Below, piece by piece: positions 17,032 to 25,848 of a stretch of 64,000 bases of DNA. The notes beneath the pieces were generated by a model that saw nothing but the letters and a program-made list of their open reading frames with translations, was not told where the DNA came from and did no database searches. The DNA is from Parabacteroides sp. PH5-46 (GTDB lineage Bacteria; Bacteroidota; Bacteroidia; Bacteroidales; Tannerellaceae), in NCBI RefSeq assembly GCF_029892785.1, contig NZ_JARXXA010000006.1, positions 232,143 through 296,142 on the forward strand. Direction: 5' to 3'. The first letter of the stretch is position 1; each line of letters opens with the position of its first letter. The position numbers and the translations under genes are program-made.

Positions 17032-17910
17032 ATGAAAAAGATAATCAATATATTATTCGCTGCACTTCTGCTGGTAAACTTCTCTTCTTGTGATCCACAG
17101 GAAGATGGCTTGAAAAACTTAGGAAATGTTGTTGCAGCCGGAGATATTAAAGTAAGTGTGACGCCGGATACATCTGATCCCAACTTATTCCACTTTGCTT
17201 TAACAACCCCTAATTGTGTGGGTATCTTTACTTGTCCTGAAGCATCTATCAATAAAACAGGTGTTCTGGAGTTTTCGCAGAGTATTTCTTGGGCAAATAA
17301 CTATGTATTAAACGTTCAAGTGTATAATAAAGCCGGTATTTCGGAAGCTGTACAGATACCGTTTACTGTTACGGAAACAGACCCTTCTATCTGTGAAAAC
17401 AAATTGTTTAAACTGTTGACTGGTGGTTGTGATGCTCCGAACGGAAAGACCTGGCGTATCAAGGGTGAAGTAGAAGGCCATGTTGGTTGTGGAGAAGAAG
17501 GTTCATCTACCAATAACTGGTGGAACCCGGCTCCGTTTGAATTGAATAGTGCGTTGTATGATGATGATATTACTTTCATTCTGAACCCTGAGCAACAGAT
17601 GGTTTTAGACAACAAGGGAGCTTCGTTGATGAATGAATCTACAGCTTCTTTGTTCCCCGACGGAGATTCTTCCGGTTCGTTTGTGACAACACATTATAAG
17701 CCATCTACTGATGCCGGTTGGGCTATTACTACTGAAAACGGCGAAAACTGGTTGGTGTTGAGCAATGCTTTCCCTGCTTATGCCGTGAATGAAGGAGCCG
17801 TTACAAATGGCAGATACAAAATTGTTTCTCTGACAGAAACAGATATGCATATAGTCTTTTTACCGGGTGGAATCAGCTGGCATTACCTGCTGACATCAAG
17901 CCCGCGCTGA
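17032..17910 (+). CDS. Surface glycan-binding-type lipoprotein (SGBP-B-like, PUL)
   Basis: A 292-residue lipoprotein; the lipobox Cys20 (F-S-S-C) is followed by D-P-Q-E-D, consistent with surface export. The N-terminal half (about 35-125) is a beta-sandwich/PKD-like segment. The C-terminal half (about 130-290) contains the aromatic, Gly-rich pattern K-T-W-R-I-K...G-H-V-G-C-G...N-W-W...L-Y-D-D-D-I-T-F, which recurs in Bacteroidota carbohydrate-binding lipoproteins encoded beside susCD. Its position directly after susD, as in known beta-glucan loci, suggests a surface glycan-binding protein rather than an enzyme. The ligand is not determined. A strong terminator follows it, separating it from the GH3 gene. 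Confidence 0.75.
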   Translation: MKKIINILFAALLLVNFSSCDPQEDGLKNLGNVVAAGDIKVSVTPDTSDPNLFHFALTTPNCVGIFTCPEASINKTGVLEFSQSISWANNYVLNVQVYNKAGISEAVQIPFTVTETDPSICENKLFKLLTGGCDAPNGKTWRIKGEVEGHVGCGEEGSSTNNWWNPAPFELNSALYDDDITFILNPEQQMVLDNKGASLMNESTASLFPDGDSSGSFVTTHYKPSTDAGWAITTENGENWLVLSNAFPAYAVNEGAVTNGRYKIVSLTETDMHIVFLPGGISWHYLLTSSPR

Positions 17911-17941
17911 AAGATTGTTTAAGGTTAATAAATACTGTCAC

Positions 17942-17994
17942 GACAGGCCTGCTCTTCTGTGGGAAGACAGAAACGGGCGGGCCTGTCTTTTTTT
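17942..17994 (+). terminator. Intrinsic terminator between SGBP-like and GH3 genes
   Basis: An 11-bp stem, one wobble pair (GACAGGCCTGC at 17942-17952 with GCGGGCCTGTC at 17977-17987), is followed by seven T. It lies inside the utilisation locus, so the GH3 gene is read either by partial read-through or from its own promoter. Confidence 0.85.
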
Positions 17995-18032
17995 GAGTAA
18001 AGAAACCAAGATATAAAGCAAAGTATATAATA

Positions 18033-20291
18033 ATGAGAAATATAATAACTATCGCCATATGCATGATCTCAATTCTTTTGCTGTCTTGTGAAAACAAAAC
18101 TTCTGCCGTTGTTAGCGCTAAGGATAATGACGTTGAAAAAAGGATAGAGGCCTTGTTGAAACAGATGACATTGGAAGAGAAGATCGGACAAATGTACCAG
18201 ATCAGCTCTTTTGATAATAGTGGCAAGATGCAGGAACTTGTAAAGAAAGGAGAAATAGGTTCTGTATTAAATCTGACCAATCCCGAAGTAATCAATGCTC
18301 TCCAGCAAGTAGCTATGGAAGAAAGCCGTTTGAAGATCCCTCTGATTGTTGGACGGGATGTTATACATGGTTTTAAAACGATTTTCCCTATTCCTTTGGG
18401 ACAGGCAGCCTCTTTTAACCCTCAGTTGGTAGAGGATGGAGCCCGGGTAGCTGCCATAGAAGCTGCTTCCTGTGGAATTAACTGGACTTTTGCCCCGATG
18501 ATAGACATCGCCCGCGATCCTCGCTGGGGACGTATAGCCGAGAGTCTGGGAGAAGATCCTTATCTGACTTCCGTATTGGGAGCTGCCATGATTAAAGGTT
18601 TTCAGAGTGAGGATTTGTCTGGCCGGACAGCGATTGCAGCCTGTCCGAAGCACTTTGTAGGATACGGAGCTGCCGAAGCCGGAAAGGATTATAATTCTAC
18701 TTTTATTCCGGAAAGAACATTGCGTAATGTGTATCTGCCGTCTTTTGAAACAGCAGTAAGAGCAGGTGCAGCTACCTTTATGACATCCTTTAATGATAAC
18801 GACGGAGTACCCTCTTCCGGTAATAAATTCATTCTGGATCAGGTATTGCGGAAGGAGTGGCAGTTTGATGGCTTTGTTGTTTCGGACTGGGAATCCATTC
18901 GTGAAATGATACCTCATGGCTTCTGCAAAGACGAAAAAGAAGCAGCCGAAAAAGCTGTAAATGCCGGTGTAGACATGGAAATGGTAAGCCCTACCTATAC
19001 CAAATACCTCAAAGAGTTGCTGGACGAAGGAAAGGTGAAAATGGCAACAATAGACAATGCCGTGCGCAACATTCTGCGAATCAAATTCCGTCTGGGCTTG
19101 TTTGAAAACCCATTTGTAGATATCAACAGCCCATCGGTATTGTATGCGGAAGAGCATCTGCAAAAAGCAAAGCAGGCAGCTATTGAATCGGCTGTTTTAT
19201 TGAAGAACGAAAAGGCGACTCTCCCTCTGAACGAACAAGTAAAAACAATCGCCGTTATAGGCCCGATGGCTGATGCACCGCATGACCAAATGGGCACCTG
19301 GGTATTTGATGGCGACAAGAACTATACGCAAACTCCGCTGAAAGCATTACAAGCTGCTTATGGAGATAAAATTCGCATCCTGTATGCGAAAGGTACGGAA
19401 TATAGTCGCGATAAGAGTACGGCAGGTATTCCGGCAGCTGTAGCTGCAGCTCGCAATGCGGATGTTGCGTTGATTTTTGTAGGTGAAGAATCTATTCTGT
19501 CGGGCGAAGCACATAGTTTGACGGACTTACACCTGCAAGGTGCACAAAGCGAACTGATTGAGGCTGTTGCAAAGACCGGCAAACCGGTAGTTACAGTTGT
19601 AATGGCAGGTCGTCCGCTTACAATCGGGCGGGATGTAGAACATTCGCAGGCTGTATTATATAATTTCCATCCCGGAACAATGGGTGGTCCTGCTATTATT
19701 GATTTGTTATTTGGGAAAGCAGTTCCCAGTGGAAAACTGCCCGTTACATTCCCCAAGAATGCAGGACAAACCCCTATGTATTATGCACACAACAATACGG
19801 GACGCCCTTATCAGGGAAACGAAACAATGTTGGCAGATATCCCATTGGAAGCAGGACAGACTTCACTGGGTAATACTTCTTTTCACCTGGATGCAGGCTT
19901 CGATCCATTGTATCCGTTTGGTTACGGCCTTTCCTACACTACCTTTGAATACAGCAACCTGGCACTCTCTGCCGGAACATTAAAACCGACAGATGTGCTT
20001 ACGGTTACTATTGACATCACTAACACAGGGAAGCATGATGCTACCGAGATTGCTCAACTATACACGCAAGATTGCTTTGCATCCGTAACCCGTCCGGTAA
20101 AAGAGCTGAAACGTTTTGAACGCATCAGTCTGAAAGCCGGAGAGAAAAAGACGCTTACATTCACCCTGCCTGTTGAAGAGCTGGCTTTCTATAACATAGA
20201 CATGAAAAAAGTGGTAGAAGCAGGTAACTTCAATCTGTGGGTAGGCCCTCATAGTCAGGAAGGCCTGAAAGCTTCTTTTGTAGTGAATTAG
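18033..20291 (+). CDS. GH3 beta-glucosidase (BglX-like), lipoprotein
   Basis: A 752-residue family 3 glycoside hydrolase. The signal ends in a lipobox (L-L-L-S-C) followed by E-N-K, so it is lipid-anchored, probably facing the periplasm. Domains: GH3 N-terminal barrel (about 40-360), GH3 C-terminal alpha/beta sandwich (about 385-620), and a fibronectin type III-like domain (about 655-735). The nucleophile is Asp285 in V-V-S-D-W-E (codon 18885-18887). Other family marks are N-W-T-F-A-P-M-I-D-I-A-R-D-P-R-W-G-R and C-P-K-H-F-V-G-Y-G. Members release glucose from beta-linked oligosaccharides, which fits a beta-glucan target for the locus. No endo-glucanase is encoded beside it, so long polymers would have to be cut elsewhere. 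Confidence 0.93.
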   Translation: MRNIITIAICMISILLLSCENKTSAVVSAKDNDVEKRIEALLKQMTLEEKIGQMYQISSFDNSGKMQELVKKGEIGSVLNLTNPEVINALQQVAMEESRLKIPLIVGRDVIHGFKTIFPIPLGQAASFNPQLVEDGARVAAIEAASCGINWTFAPMIDIARDPRWGRIAESLGEDPYLTSVLGAAMIKGFQSEDLSGRTAIAACPKHFVGYGAAEAGKDYNSTFIPERTLRNVYLPSFETAVRAGAATFMTSFNDNDGVPSSGNKFILDQVLRKEWQFDGFVVSDWESIREMIPHGFCKDEKEAAEKAVNAGVDMEMVSPTYTKYLKELLDEGKVKMATIDNAVRNILRIKFRLGLFENPFVDINSPSVLYAEEHLQKAKQAAIESAVLLKNEKATLPLNEQVKTIAVIGPMADAPHDQMGTWVFDGDKNYTQTPLKALQAAYGDKIRILYAKGTEYSRDKSTAGIPAAVAAARNADVALIFVGEESILSGEAHSLTDLHLQGAQSELIEAVAKTGKPVVTVVMAGRPLTIGRDVEHSQAVLYNFHPGTMGGPAIIDLLFGKAVPSGKLPVTFPKNAGQTPMYYAHNNTGRPYQGNETMLADIPLEAGQTSLGNTSFHLDAGFDPLYPFGYGLSYTTFEYSNLALSAGTLKPTDVLTVTIDITNTGKHDATEIAQLYTQDCFASVTRPVKELKRFERISLKAGEKKTLTFTLPVEELAFYNIDMKKVVEAGNFNLWVGPHSQEGLKASFVVN

Positions 20292-20318
20292 CCCTAATTG
20301 ACCTTTGTAAATATACTT

Positions 20319-20367
20319 CCCCACTCCTGTAAGGTTTTTTGTGTTCCTTGCAGAGTGGGGATTTTTT
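20319..20367 (+). terminator. Intrinsic terminator after the GH3 gene
   Basis: CCCCACTC...CTTGCAGAGTGGGG forms a stem of 8 GC-rich base pairs with an extended upper helix, followed by A and six T (20362-20367). Confidence 0.8.
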
Positions 20368-20379
20368 ATGGATTTTATG

Positions 20380-20387
20380 TATCTTTG
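20380..20387 (+). promoter_or_regulatory. Predicted -7 box of efp
   Basis: TATCTTTG is an exact TAnnTTTG match, 60 nt upstream of the efp start and immediately after the preceding terminator. Confidence 0.5.
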
Positions 20388-20447
20388 TACACTGTAAACA
20401 ATAATGCTTCTGTAACAACTTAATAATTAAATAAATATAGAATTCAT

Positions 20448-21014
20448 ATGGCAACTACTGCTGATTTTAGAAATGGAATGTGCCTTGATATTGACGGCCA
20501 ATATTTTTTCATAGTTGAATTTCTTCATGTTAAACCAGGTAAAGGTCCGGCTTTTGTTCGTACAAAACTAAAGAATGTAACAACCGGACGTGTACTTGAT
20601 AAAACCTGGAACTCAGGTGTAAAAGTAGAAGAGGTTCGCATCGAACGTCGTCCGTATCAGTTCCTATATAAAGATGACATGGGATATAATTTCATGCACC
20701 CTGAAACATTTGAACAGATAACCATTCCCGGCGAAGGTATTAGCGGCGTACAATTCCTAAAAGACGGAGATATGGTAGAAGCCATGGTACATGCAGCCAG
20801 CGAAACAATCCTCACCTGTGAATTACCTGCACATGTAACATTGGAAATAACTTATACAGAACCAGGTATAAAAGGCGATACAGCTACCAATACCTTAAAA
20901 CCAGCTACTGTTGAAACAGGAGCCGAAGTACGTGTTCCTTTGTTCATCAATGTAGGCGAGAAGATCGAAATCGATACTCGCGATGGTTCTTATGTAGGAC
21001 GCGTAAGAGACTAA
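20448..21014 (+). CDS. efp: Translation elongation factor P
   Basis: A 188-residue, full-length EF-P that relieves ribosome stalling at polyproline stretches. Three beta-barrel domains are present: the KOW-like N-domain with the modification loop K-P-G-K-G-P-A-F (the loop lysine is the residue modified in lysylated EF-Ps), the OB domain (about 65-130) and the C-terminal domain, which includes [20 protein letters not shown] ending in G-R-V. It is monocistronic, with its own promoter-like box and a long inverted repeat downstream. No EpmA/EpmB-type modification gene is in the window. Confidence 0.97.
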   Translation: MATTADFRNGMCLDIDGQYFFIVEFLHVKPGKGPAFVRTKLKNVTTGRVLDKTWNSGVKVEEVRIERRPYQFLYKDDMGYNFMHPETFEQITIPGEGISGVQFLKDGDMVEAMVHAASETILTCELPAHVTLEITYTEPGIKGDTATNTLKPATVETGAEVRVPLFINVGEKIEIDTRDGSYVGRVRD

Positions 21015-21024
21015 ATTCAAAAAG

Positions 21025-21110
21025 CTTAATGAATTTAATGGACTTAATATACTTAATGAATTAGGATACATCCACTAAGTCCATTGAATTTATTAAGTCC
21101 ATTAAGTCCG
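21025..21110. repeat. Long imperfect inverted repeat built from ACTTAATGG-like units
   Basis: TTAATGGACTTAATA at 21035-21049 is exactly complementary to 21091-21105, enclosing a 41-nt loop that itself pairs partly (GGAT/ATCC). The arms consist of reiterated 9-bp units related to ACTTAATGG and ACTTAATGA. It occupies most of the efp-radC gap. No T-run follows, so a simple intrinsic terminator is unlikely. Confidence 0.65.
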
Positions 21111-21126
21111 ATTTATTTCCTTAACT

Positions 21127-21816
21127 ATGAACAAGCTTTCCATAAAAGAATGGGCGGTAGAAGACCGTCCCCGTGAAAAGATGCTCCTGAAAGGGGGCTC
21201 TTCATTAAGTGACGCCGAATTGCTGGCCATACTGATTGGCTCGGGAAATAGCAAAGAATCGGCTGTTCAATTATCCCAACGTATTCTTCATTCTGTAGAT
21301 AATAATCTGAATTCTTTAGGGAAACTCTCCATAAAAGAGTTGACAAACCGTTTCAATGGAATCGGTGAAGCTAAAGCTGTATCTATTCTTGCCGCTATGG
21401 AGTTGGGACGGAGGCGGAATGGGAGCGAGAGGGCTAAACTGGAAAAGATCACCTGTAGTATGGATGCTTTCCGGCTTTTTCAGCCACTCCTTTGCGATTT
21501 ATCCTACGAAGAAGTGTGGGTAGCCTTAATCAGCCAATCAGGAAAAGTAATAGATAAAATCAAAATAAGCCAGGGAGGCGTAAACGAAACGGCAGCCGAT
21601 CTACGATTGATTTTGAAGGCGGCTATTAATGCGTTGGCTTCAGGTATCATTTTGTGCCATAATCATCCTTCCGGAAATCTCCTTCCAAGTGCTGCAGATA
21701 ACACATTAACCAAACGTTTGCAAGAGTCCGCTGGTCTGATTGGTATAAGATTGCTCGATCACATCATCATAGCCGATAACACTTATTACAGTTATGCTGA
21801 TGAAGGAAATATATAA
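21127..21816 (+). CDS. radC: RadC-family JAB1/MPN-domain protein
   Basis: A 229-residue RadC homologue. The N-terminal helix-hairpin-helix part (about 1-90; L-S-D-A-E-L-L-A-I-L-I-G-S-G, then F-N-G-I-G-E-A-K-A) is followed by the JAMM metalloprotease-like domain (about 105-225) with the complete zinc signature H-N-H-P-S-G...D. Despite its name, a direct role in DNA repair is not established for the family. The gene is single and complete, with the AT-rich gap behind it. Confidence 0.92.
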   Translation: MNKLSIKEWAVEDRPREKMLLKGGSSLSDAELLAILIGSGNSKESAVQLSQRILHSVDNNLNSLGKLSIKELTNRFNGIGEAKAVSILAAMELGRRRNGSERAKLEKITCSMDAFRLFQPLLCDLSYEEVWVALISQSGKVIDKIKISQGGVNETAADLRLILKAAINALASGIILCHNHPSGNLLPSAADNTLTKRLQESAGLIGIRLLDHIIIADNTYYSYADEGNI

Positions 21817-22267
21817 TCAATAATTAATTAAAGATAATAATATAATGAAATAACCTATGTAAATAATCTATAGAATGAGAATAAGATATATTATATAATT
21901 AATATTAAAATGGAAGATATTCTACTTTAATATATATTGATAGTATATAATTTCTATTTTACTTCTAGTGATATATTTATATATTAACCATATAATCTTA
22001 ATAAAATCACTCATCTCCCGACAATATTTGCTCATTTGTAAAATAAAATGACTTACATATAAATAATTTCATATTATATTCTATGGTTGAATATTGTATA
22101 TTAAATGTATAATTTAAAATATAATTTCATATATAATAAGTATAATAATTTGATATAATCTAAATTATATATTAATAAGTATATTTAATATTATTATTTT
22201 CAATTAAAAATGGTATTATACAAGTACTTTCACAAGCCTTCCTATGGATGGTTGAATAAAAATTGCG
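21817..22267. other. Extremely AT-rich intergenic region
   Basis: About 450 bp between radC and the sufT-like gene. Until about 22200 it is almost only A and T, with scattered TATA/ATTA runs; the flanks are near 45% GC. No open frame, tRNA or clear hairpin with a T-run was seen. It looks like non-coding spacer, a silencer-bound region or the remains of a decayed gene. Confidence 0.6.
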
Positions 22268-22275
22268 TATTTTTG
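22268..22275 (+). promoter_or_regulatory. Predicted -7 box of sufT-like/lpxH operon
   Basis: TATTTTTG matches TAnnTTTG; a 3-of-4 -33 element TATG lies 21 bp upstream (22243-22246). A Shine-Dalgarno-like AAGGAG is 4 nt before the ATG at 22295, unusually strong for this chromosome. Confidence 0.5.
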
Positions 22276-22294
22276 TATTCAAATTAAGGAGATT

Positions 22295-22615
22295 ATGAGT
22301 AATAACGAATTTCTTCAGACAGAAGAGGCCATTGTGGCTGTACTTAAGACCGTATACGATCCGGAAATACCAGTAAATGTGTATGATCTGGGCTTGATAT
22401 ATAATGTAGATGTCGATAAAGAAAAAAATGTACGTATCGATATGACGCTTACTGCACCGAACTGTCCTGCAGCAGACTTTATACTGGAAGATGTACGCAT
22501 GAAAGTGGAGGGTGTTGAAGGAGTGAAGAGTGTGGACATTAATCTGGTATTCGACCCGATGTGGGATAAGGATATGATGTCGGAAGAGGCTAAGCTGGAG
22601 CTGGGTTTTCTTTAA
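22295..22615 (+). CDS. SufT/MIP18-family (DUF59) iron-sulfur assembly protein
   Basis: A 106-residue single-domain protein of the DUF59/MIP18 family: V-Y-D-P-E-I-P-V-N-V-Y-D-L-G-L-I near the N-terminus, and the conserved cysteine in T-A-P-N-C-P-A-A. Members help mature iron-sulfur proteins. No other suf gene is adjacent; lpxH follows 11 nt later, probably in the same transcript. Confidence 0.85.
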   Translation: MSNNEFLQTEEAIVAVLKTVYDPEIPVNVYDLGLIYNVDVDKEKNVRIDMTLTAPNCPAADFILEDVRMKVEGVEGVKSVDINLVFDPMWDKDMMSEEAKLELGFL

Positions 22616-22626
22616 GATAGCCAAGG

Positions 22627-23394
22627 ATGGAGATAAACTGTAAAAAAATCTATTTTGCTTCGGACGCTCATTTGGGCGCCCGTTTTCATAAAGATCCCTT
22701 AGCTGTTGAAAAGAAGCTGGTGCGCTGGCTTGACAGCATTAAGCAGGATGCAGCATCGGTATGGTTACTGGGCGATGTCTTTGATTATTGGTATGAATAT
22801 AAATATGTTGTTCCTAGAGGATTTGTCCGTTTTTTAGGAAAACTGGCGGAGTTGTCTGACTTGGGAATAGAAATTCATATTTTCATAGGCAATCATGATG
22901 TGTGGATGTTCGACTACCTTCCAAAGGAAATAGGCGCAATTATCCATCATGATGTGCTAACCATAGATTTGCTGGGAAAGCGTTTCTTTCTGGGGCATGG
23001 TGATGAAATAGATTATCGCAGCAAGGCATTTCGTTTCATGCGCCTCTTATTTCGCAATAAATTCTGCCAATGGCTGTATGCTGGTATTCATCCCCGCTGG
23101 ACATTCGGTTTTGCCCTGGGCTGGTCGTTGAGCAGTCGAAAAAGCGGGATCCAAAAAGAAGAAGAAATGGAATACCAGGGAGAGGCGTACGAATACCTTG
23201 TCGATTTCTCTAAAAACTACCTGAAAGATCATCCCGACATCAACTACTTTATCTTTGGGCATCGCCATATCATGCTTGATTTGATGCTCAGCCGTACTTC
23301 TCGCCTGATTGTTGCCGGCGACTGGATGAAACTTTTCTCTTATGTAGAATGGGACGGCGAAACACTTGCCTTGAAGCAATTTGAAGAAGAATAA
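22627..23394 (+). CDS. lpxH: UDP-2,3-diacylglucosamine diphosphatase LpxH
   Basis: A 255-residue metallophosphoesterase. All calcineurin-like metal motifs are visible: D-A-H (about 13), G-D-V-F-D-Y-W, G-N-H-D, H-G-D-E and G-H-R-H. The length and the arrangement of the lid helices fit LpxH, which cleaves UDP-2,3-diacylglucosamine to lipid X at the inner membrane in lipid A synthesis. It follows the sufT-like gene by 11 nt and is convergent with ackA. Confidence 0.88.
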   Translation: MEINCKKIYFASDAHLGARFHKDPLAVEKKLVRWLDSIKQDAASVWLLGDVFDYWYEYKYVVPRGFVRFLGKLAELSDLGIEIHIFIGNHDVWMFDYLPKEIGAIIHHDVLTIDLLGKRFFLGHGDEIDYRSKAFRFMRLLFRNKFCQWLYAGIHPRWTFGFALGWSLSSRKSGIQKEEEMEYQGEAYEYLVDFSKNYLKDHPDINYFIFGHRHIMLDLMLSRTSRLIVAGDWMKLFSYVEWDGETLALKQFEEE

Positions 23395-23428
23395 AAAAAG
23401 ACTGCCCCAACCGATGTCGGAGCAGTCC
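23393..23428 (-). terminator. Intrinsic terminator of ackA (minus strand)
   Basis: On the minus strand GACTGCTCCG pairs with the facing GGGGCAGTC, followed by a run of seven T (23393-23399 read as complement). It sits between the convergent lpxH and ackA genes and could serve both. Confidence 0.75.
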
Positions 23429-23471
23429 AAACACTAATCCTAATGTTTGTGTAAGCTGTGAGGATTAGTAC

Positions 23472-24674
23472 TTATTTTTTGCCTAGTATTTCCATGGTGT
23501 CGGAAGCAATCATGAACTCTTCGTCTGTTGGCACAACGATAACCGTAACCTTGCTGTCGGGTGTACTGATCACCATTTCTTCGCCACGCATACCATCATT
23601 CTTTTCTACATCCAGTTTTACGCCCATAAATTCCATGTCGCGACACACTTCTTCGCGTGTTGCCCACTGATTTTCTCCTACTCCGCCGGTGAAGACAATA
23701 ATGTCTACTCCGCCTAATGCAGCAGCATAAGCACCAATGTATTTCTTGATCCGATAGTTATATACTTTAAGCGCCAGTATAGCACGTTTGTCGCCTTCGG
23801 CTACCGCAGCTTCTATTTCACGCATATCAGAAGAGATACCGGATAGTCCCCATACACCACTTCGTTTGTTGATCAGATCGGAGATACCTTTTGCATCCAG
23901 GCTATCCTTGTCCATGATGTAAGTAAGAGCGCCGGCGTCGATATCTCCGCAACGGGTACCCATCAGTAAACCTTCCACAGGGGTCAGCCCCATAGAGGTG
24001 TCAACTGATTTCCCATTCTTTACAGCTGCAATTGAGCCTCCGTTTCCAATGTGTGCTGTTATGATGCGTTGCTTTTCGTAAGGAACGCCTAATACTTCAC
24101 AGGCACGGGCAGATACATAGCGGTGGCTCGTTCCATGAAAACCATAGCGGCGTACACCGTATTTTTTATACATGGAGTAGGGCAGACCGTACATATAGGC
24201 ATAATCCGGCATTGTCTGATGGAAGGCTGTGTCGAATACTCCTACTTGCGGTATTTCGGGCATCAAGGTCTGCATAGCCCGGATACCTTTCAGGTTGGGC
24301 GGATTATGTAGTGGAGCTAGATCGATACATTCTACCATTTTTCCGATTACTTCTGAGGTTATCAGCACACTACTGCTAAATTCTTCCGCACCATGAACCA
24401 CCCGGTGGCCTACTGCATCTATTTCGTTAAGCGAACTGATACAACCATATTCTTTGCCAGTTAAGACGCTTAATATGAACTCTATGGCGGCATTATGTTC
24501 CGGCAAGTCACGTTCCAGAACTACTTTTTTCCCGTCAGGCAATGTGAATTTAAGAAAAGAGCCCGGAAGCCCCAGTTTTTCAACGCCTCCCTGGGCCATC
24601 ACGTCGTGCTTGTCCATGTCAAACAATTTGTATTTGACAGATGAACTACCACAATTTAAAACTAAAATCTTCAT
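23472..24674 (-). CDS. ackA: Acetate kinase
   Basis: A 400-residue acetate kinase that makes ATP and acetate from acetyl phosphate. Family signatures are complete: V-L-N-C-G-S-S-S-V-K-Y near the start, V-G-H-R-V-V-H-G, G-F-H-G-T-S-H-R-Y-V, H-I-G-N-G-G-S and F-T-G-G-V-G-E-N. It is 15 nt downstream of pta, forming the usual fermentative pta-ackA operon, and ends at an intrinsic terminator. Confidence 0.98.
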   Translation of the reverse strand: MKILVLNCGSSSVKYKLFDMDKHDVMAQGGVEKLGLPGSFLKFTLPDGKKVVLERDLPEHNAAIEFILSVLTGKEYGCISSLNEIDAVGHRVVHGAEEFSSSVLITSEVIGKMVECIDLAPLHNPPNLKGIRAMQTLMPEIPQVGVFDTAFHQTMPDYAYMYGLPYSMYKKYGVRRYGFHGTSHRYVSARACEVLGVPYEKQRIITAHIGNGGSIAAVKNGKSVDTSMGLTPVEGLLMGTRCGDIDAGALTYIMDKDSLDAKGISDLINKRSGVWGLSGISSDMREIEAAVAEGDKRAILALKVYNYRIKKYIGAYAAALGGVDIIVFTGGVGENQWATREEVCRDMEFMGVKLDVEKNDGMRGEEMVISTPDSKVTVIVVPTDEEFMIASDTMEILGKK

Positions 24675-24689
24675 GTTGTATATAATTCT

Positions 24690-25703
24690 TTATTTGGCAG
24701 CTTTAAGCGCTATTGCCTGATTGGCAGTAATAGCTACCATTTTGTAAATATCATCCGAAGAGCATCCGCGTGACAAATCGTTCACCGGAGCAGCCATTCC
24801 CTGAAGGATCGGGCCTACGGCATCTGCATTTCCTAAACGTTCTACCAACTTATAGGCAATGTTCCCAACTTCAAGCGAAGGGAATACCAGTACATTCGCT
24901 TTTCCGGCTATTTCACTTCCGGGAGCTTTTTTATTTCCGACAGAAGGAACTAAAGCTGCATCACTTTGTAGTTCTCCGTCTATTTTCAGATCCGGTTCCA
25001 TTTCCTTAGCCAGGCGAGTAGCTTCTACCACCTTGTCGATCATTTCATGTGAGGCACTACCCTTTGTAGAGAAGCTCAGCATGGCAACACGTGGTTCTAC
25101 ATTTGCTATCGCACGGGTGGTGCGACCTGTGGCAACGGCAATTTCCGCCAGTTCAGATGCTGTAGGGTTCGGCACTACTGCACAGTCGGCAAAAACCAAC
25201 AGTCCGTTCTCTCCGTATTGAGGCGTTTTGGTAAACATCAGGAAAGCACCTGATACGCTACTCATGCCCGGAGCTGTTTTTATAATTTGAAGAGCCGGAC
25301 GAAGTACATCCCCCGTTGTGTTCAGAGCCCCGGCAATTTCGCCGTCGGCATCTCCAGCTTTAATCATTAAGCAACCTATGTACAATGGATTTTCGGCAAG
25401 AGTGGAAGCCTTCTCAAGAGTCATTCCCTTTTTCTGGCGCAATAGATATAATAACTCAGCATACGAATCTTTTTTCGGATAATTAAGTGGATCGATGATT
25501 GTTGCTTTGTCAATGTGATTCAGTCCGAAATCGCTGGCCAGCTTTTTAATCTCGGCAGGATTTCCAATTAAGATGATGTCGGCCACTTGATCGGCCAGTA
25601 AACGGTCGGCGGCTTTAAGTGTTCTTTCCTCTGTTCCTTCGGGGAGAACAATGCGCTGTTTGTTAGCTTTAGCACGTGCAATAACTTCTTGCAATAATTC
25701 CAT
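24690..25703 (-). CDS. pta: Phosphate acetyltransferase
   Basis: A 337-residue short-form phosphotransacetylase converting acetyl-CoA and phosphate into acetyl phosphate. It is recognised from the start [13 protein letters not shown], the central D-G-E-I-A-G-A, and the C-terminal [16 protein letters not shown] and [17 protein letters not shown]. It lacks the N-terminal regulatory domains of long Pta. First gene of the pta-ackA operon. Confidence 0.97.
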   Translation of the reverse strand: MELLQEVIARAKANKQRIVLPEGTEERTLKAADRLLADQVADIILIGNPAEIKKLASDFGLNHIDKATIIDPLNYPKKDSYAELLYLLRQKKGMTLEKASTLAENPLYIGCLMIKAGDADGEIAGALNTTGDVLRPALQIIKTAPGMSSVSGAFLMFTKTPQYGENGLLVFADCAVVPNPTASELAEIAVATGRTTRAIANVEPRVAMLSFSTKGSASHEMIDKVVEATRLAKEMEPDLKIDGELQSDAALVPSVGNKKAPGSEIAGKANVLVFPSLEVGNIAYKLVERLGNADAVGPILQGMAAPVNDLSRGCSSDDIYKMVAITANQAIALKAAK

Positions 25704-25752
25704 TTGGGAAGAAAATTTAGATTATTTAATAATTATCATGGTAATACAGCTG

Positions 25753-25760
25753 CAAAAGTA
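25753..25760 (-). promoter_or_regulatory. Predicted -7 box of pta-ackA
   Basis: Minus-strand TACTTTTG, an exact TAnnTTTG match, about 50 nt upstream of the pta start. A TTTG lies 23 bp further up, slightly too far for a good -33. Confidence 0.5.
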
Positions 25761-25848
25761 ATCAAAATGCAATATCGAGTTTGCAAAAATGCAAATGAAT
25801 TTGCATGCAGATATGACAGATTTGGAATATTTAACAGATGAAGCTGAA

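Noticed and set aside
18267..19163. Long open frame (298 codons) antisense to the GH3 gene
   Set aside because: It lies entirely within the well-supported GH3 coding region. The translation has Cys/Tyr/His-rich composition typical of a shadow frame, with no domain or signal.
21025..21110. Intrinsic terminator of efp
   Set aside because: The inverted repeat is long and AT-rich with no T-run after either arm; kept as a repeat instead.
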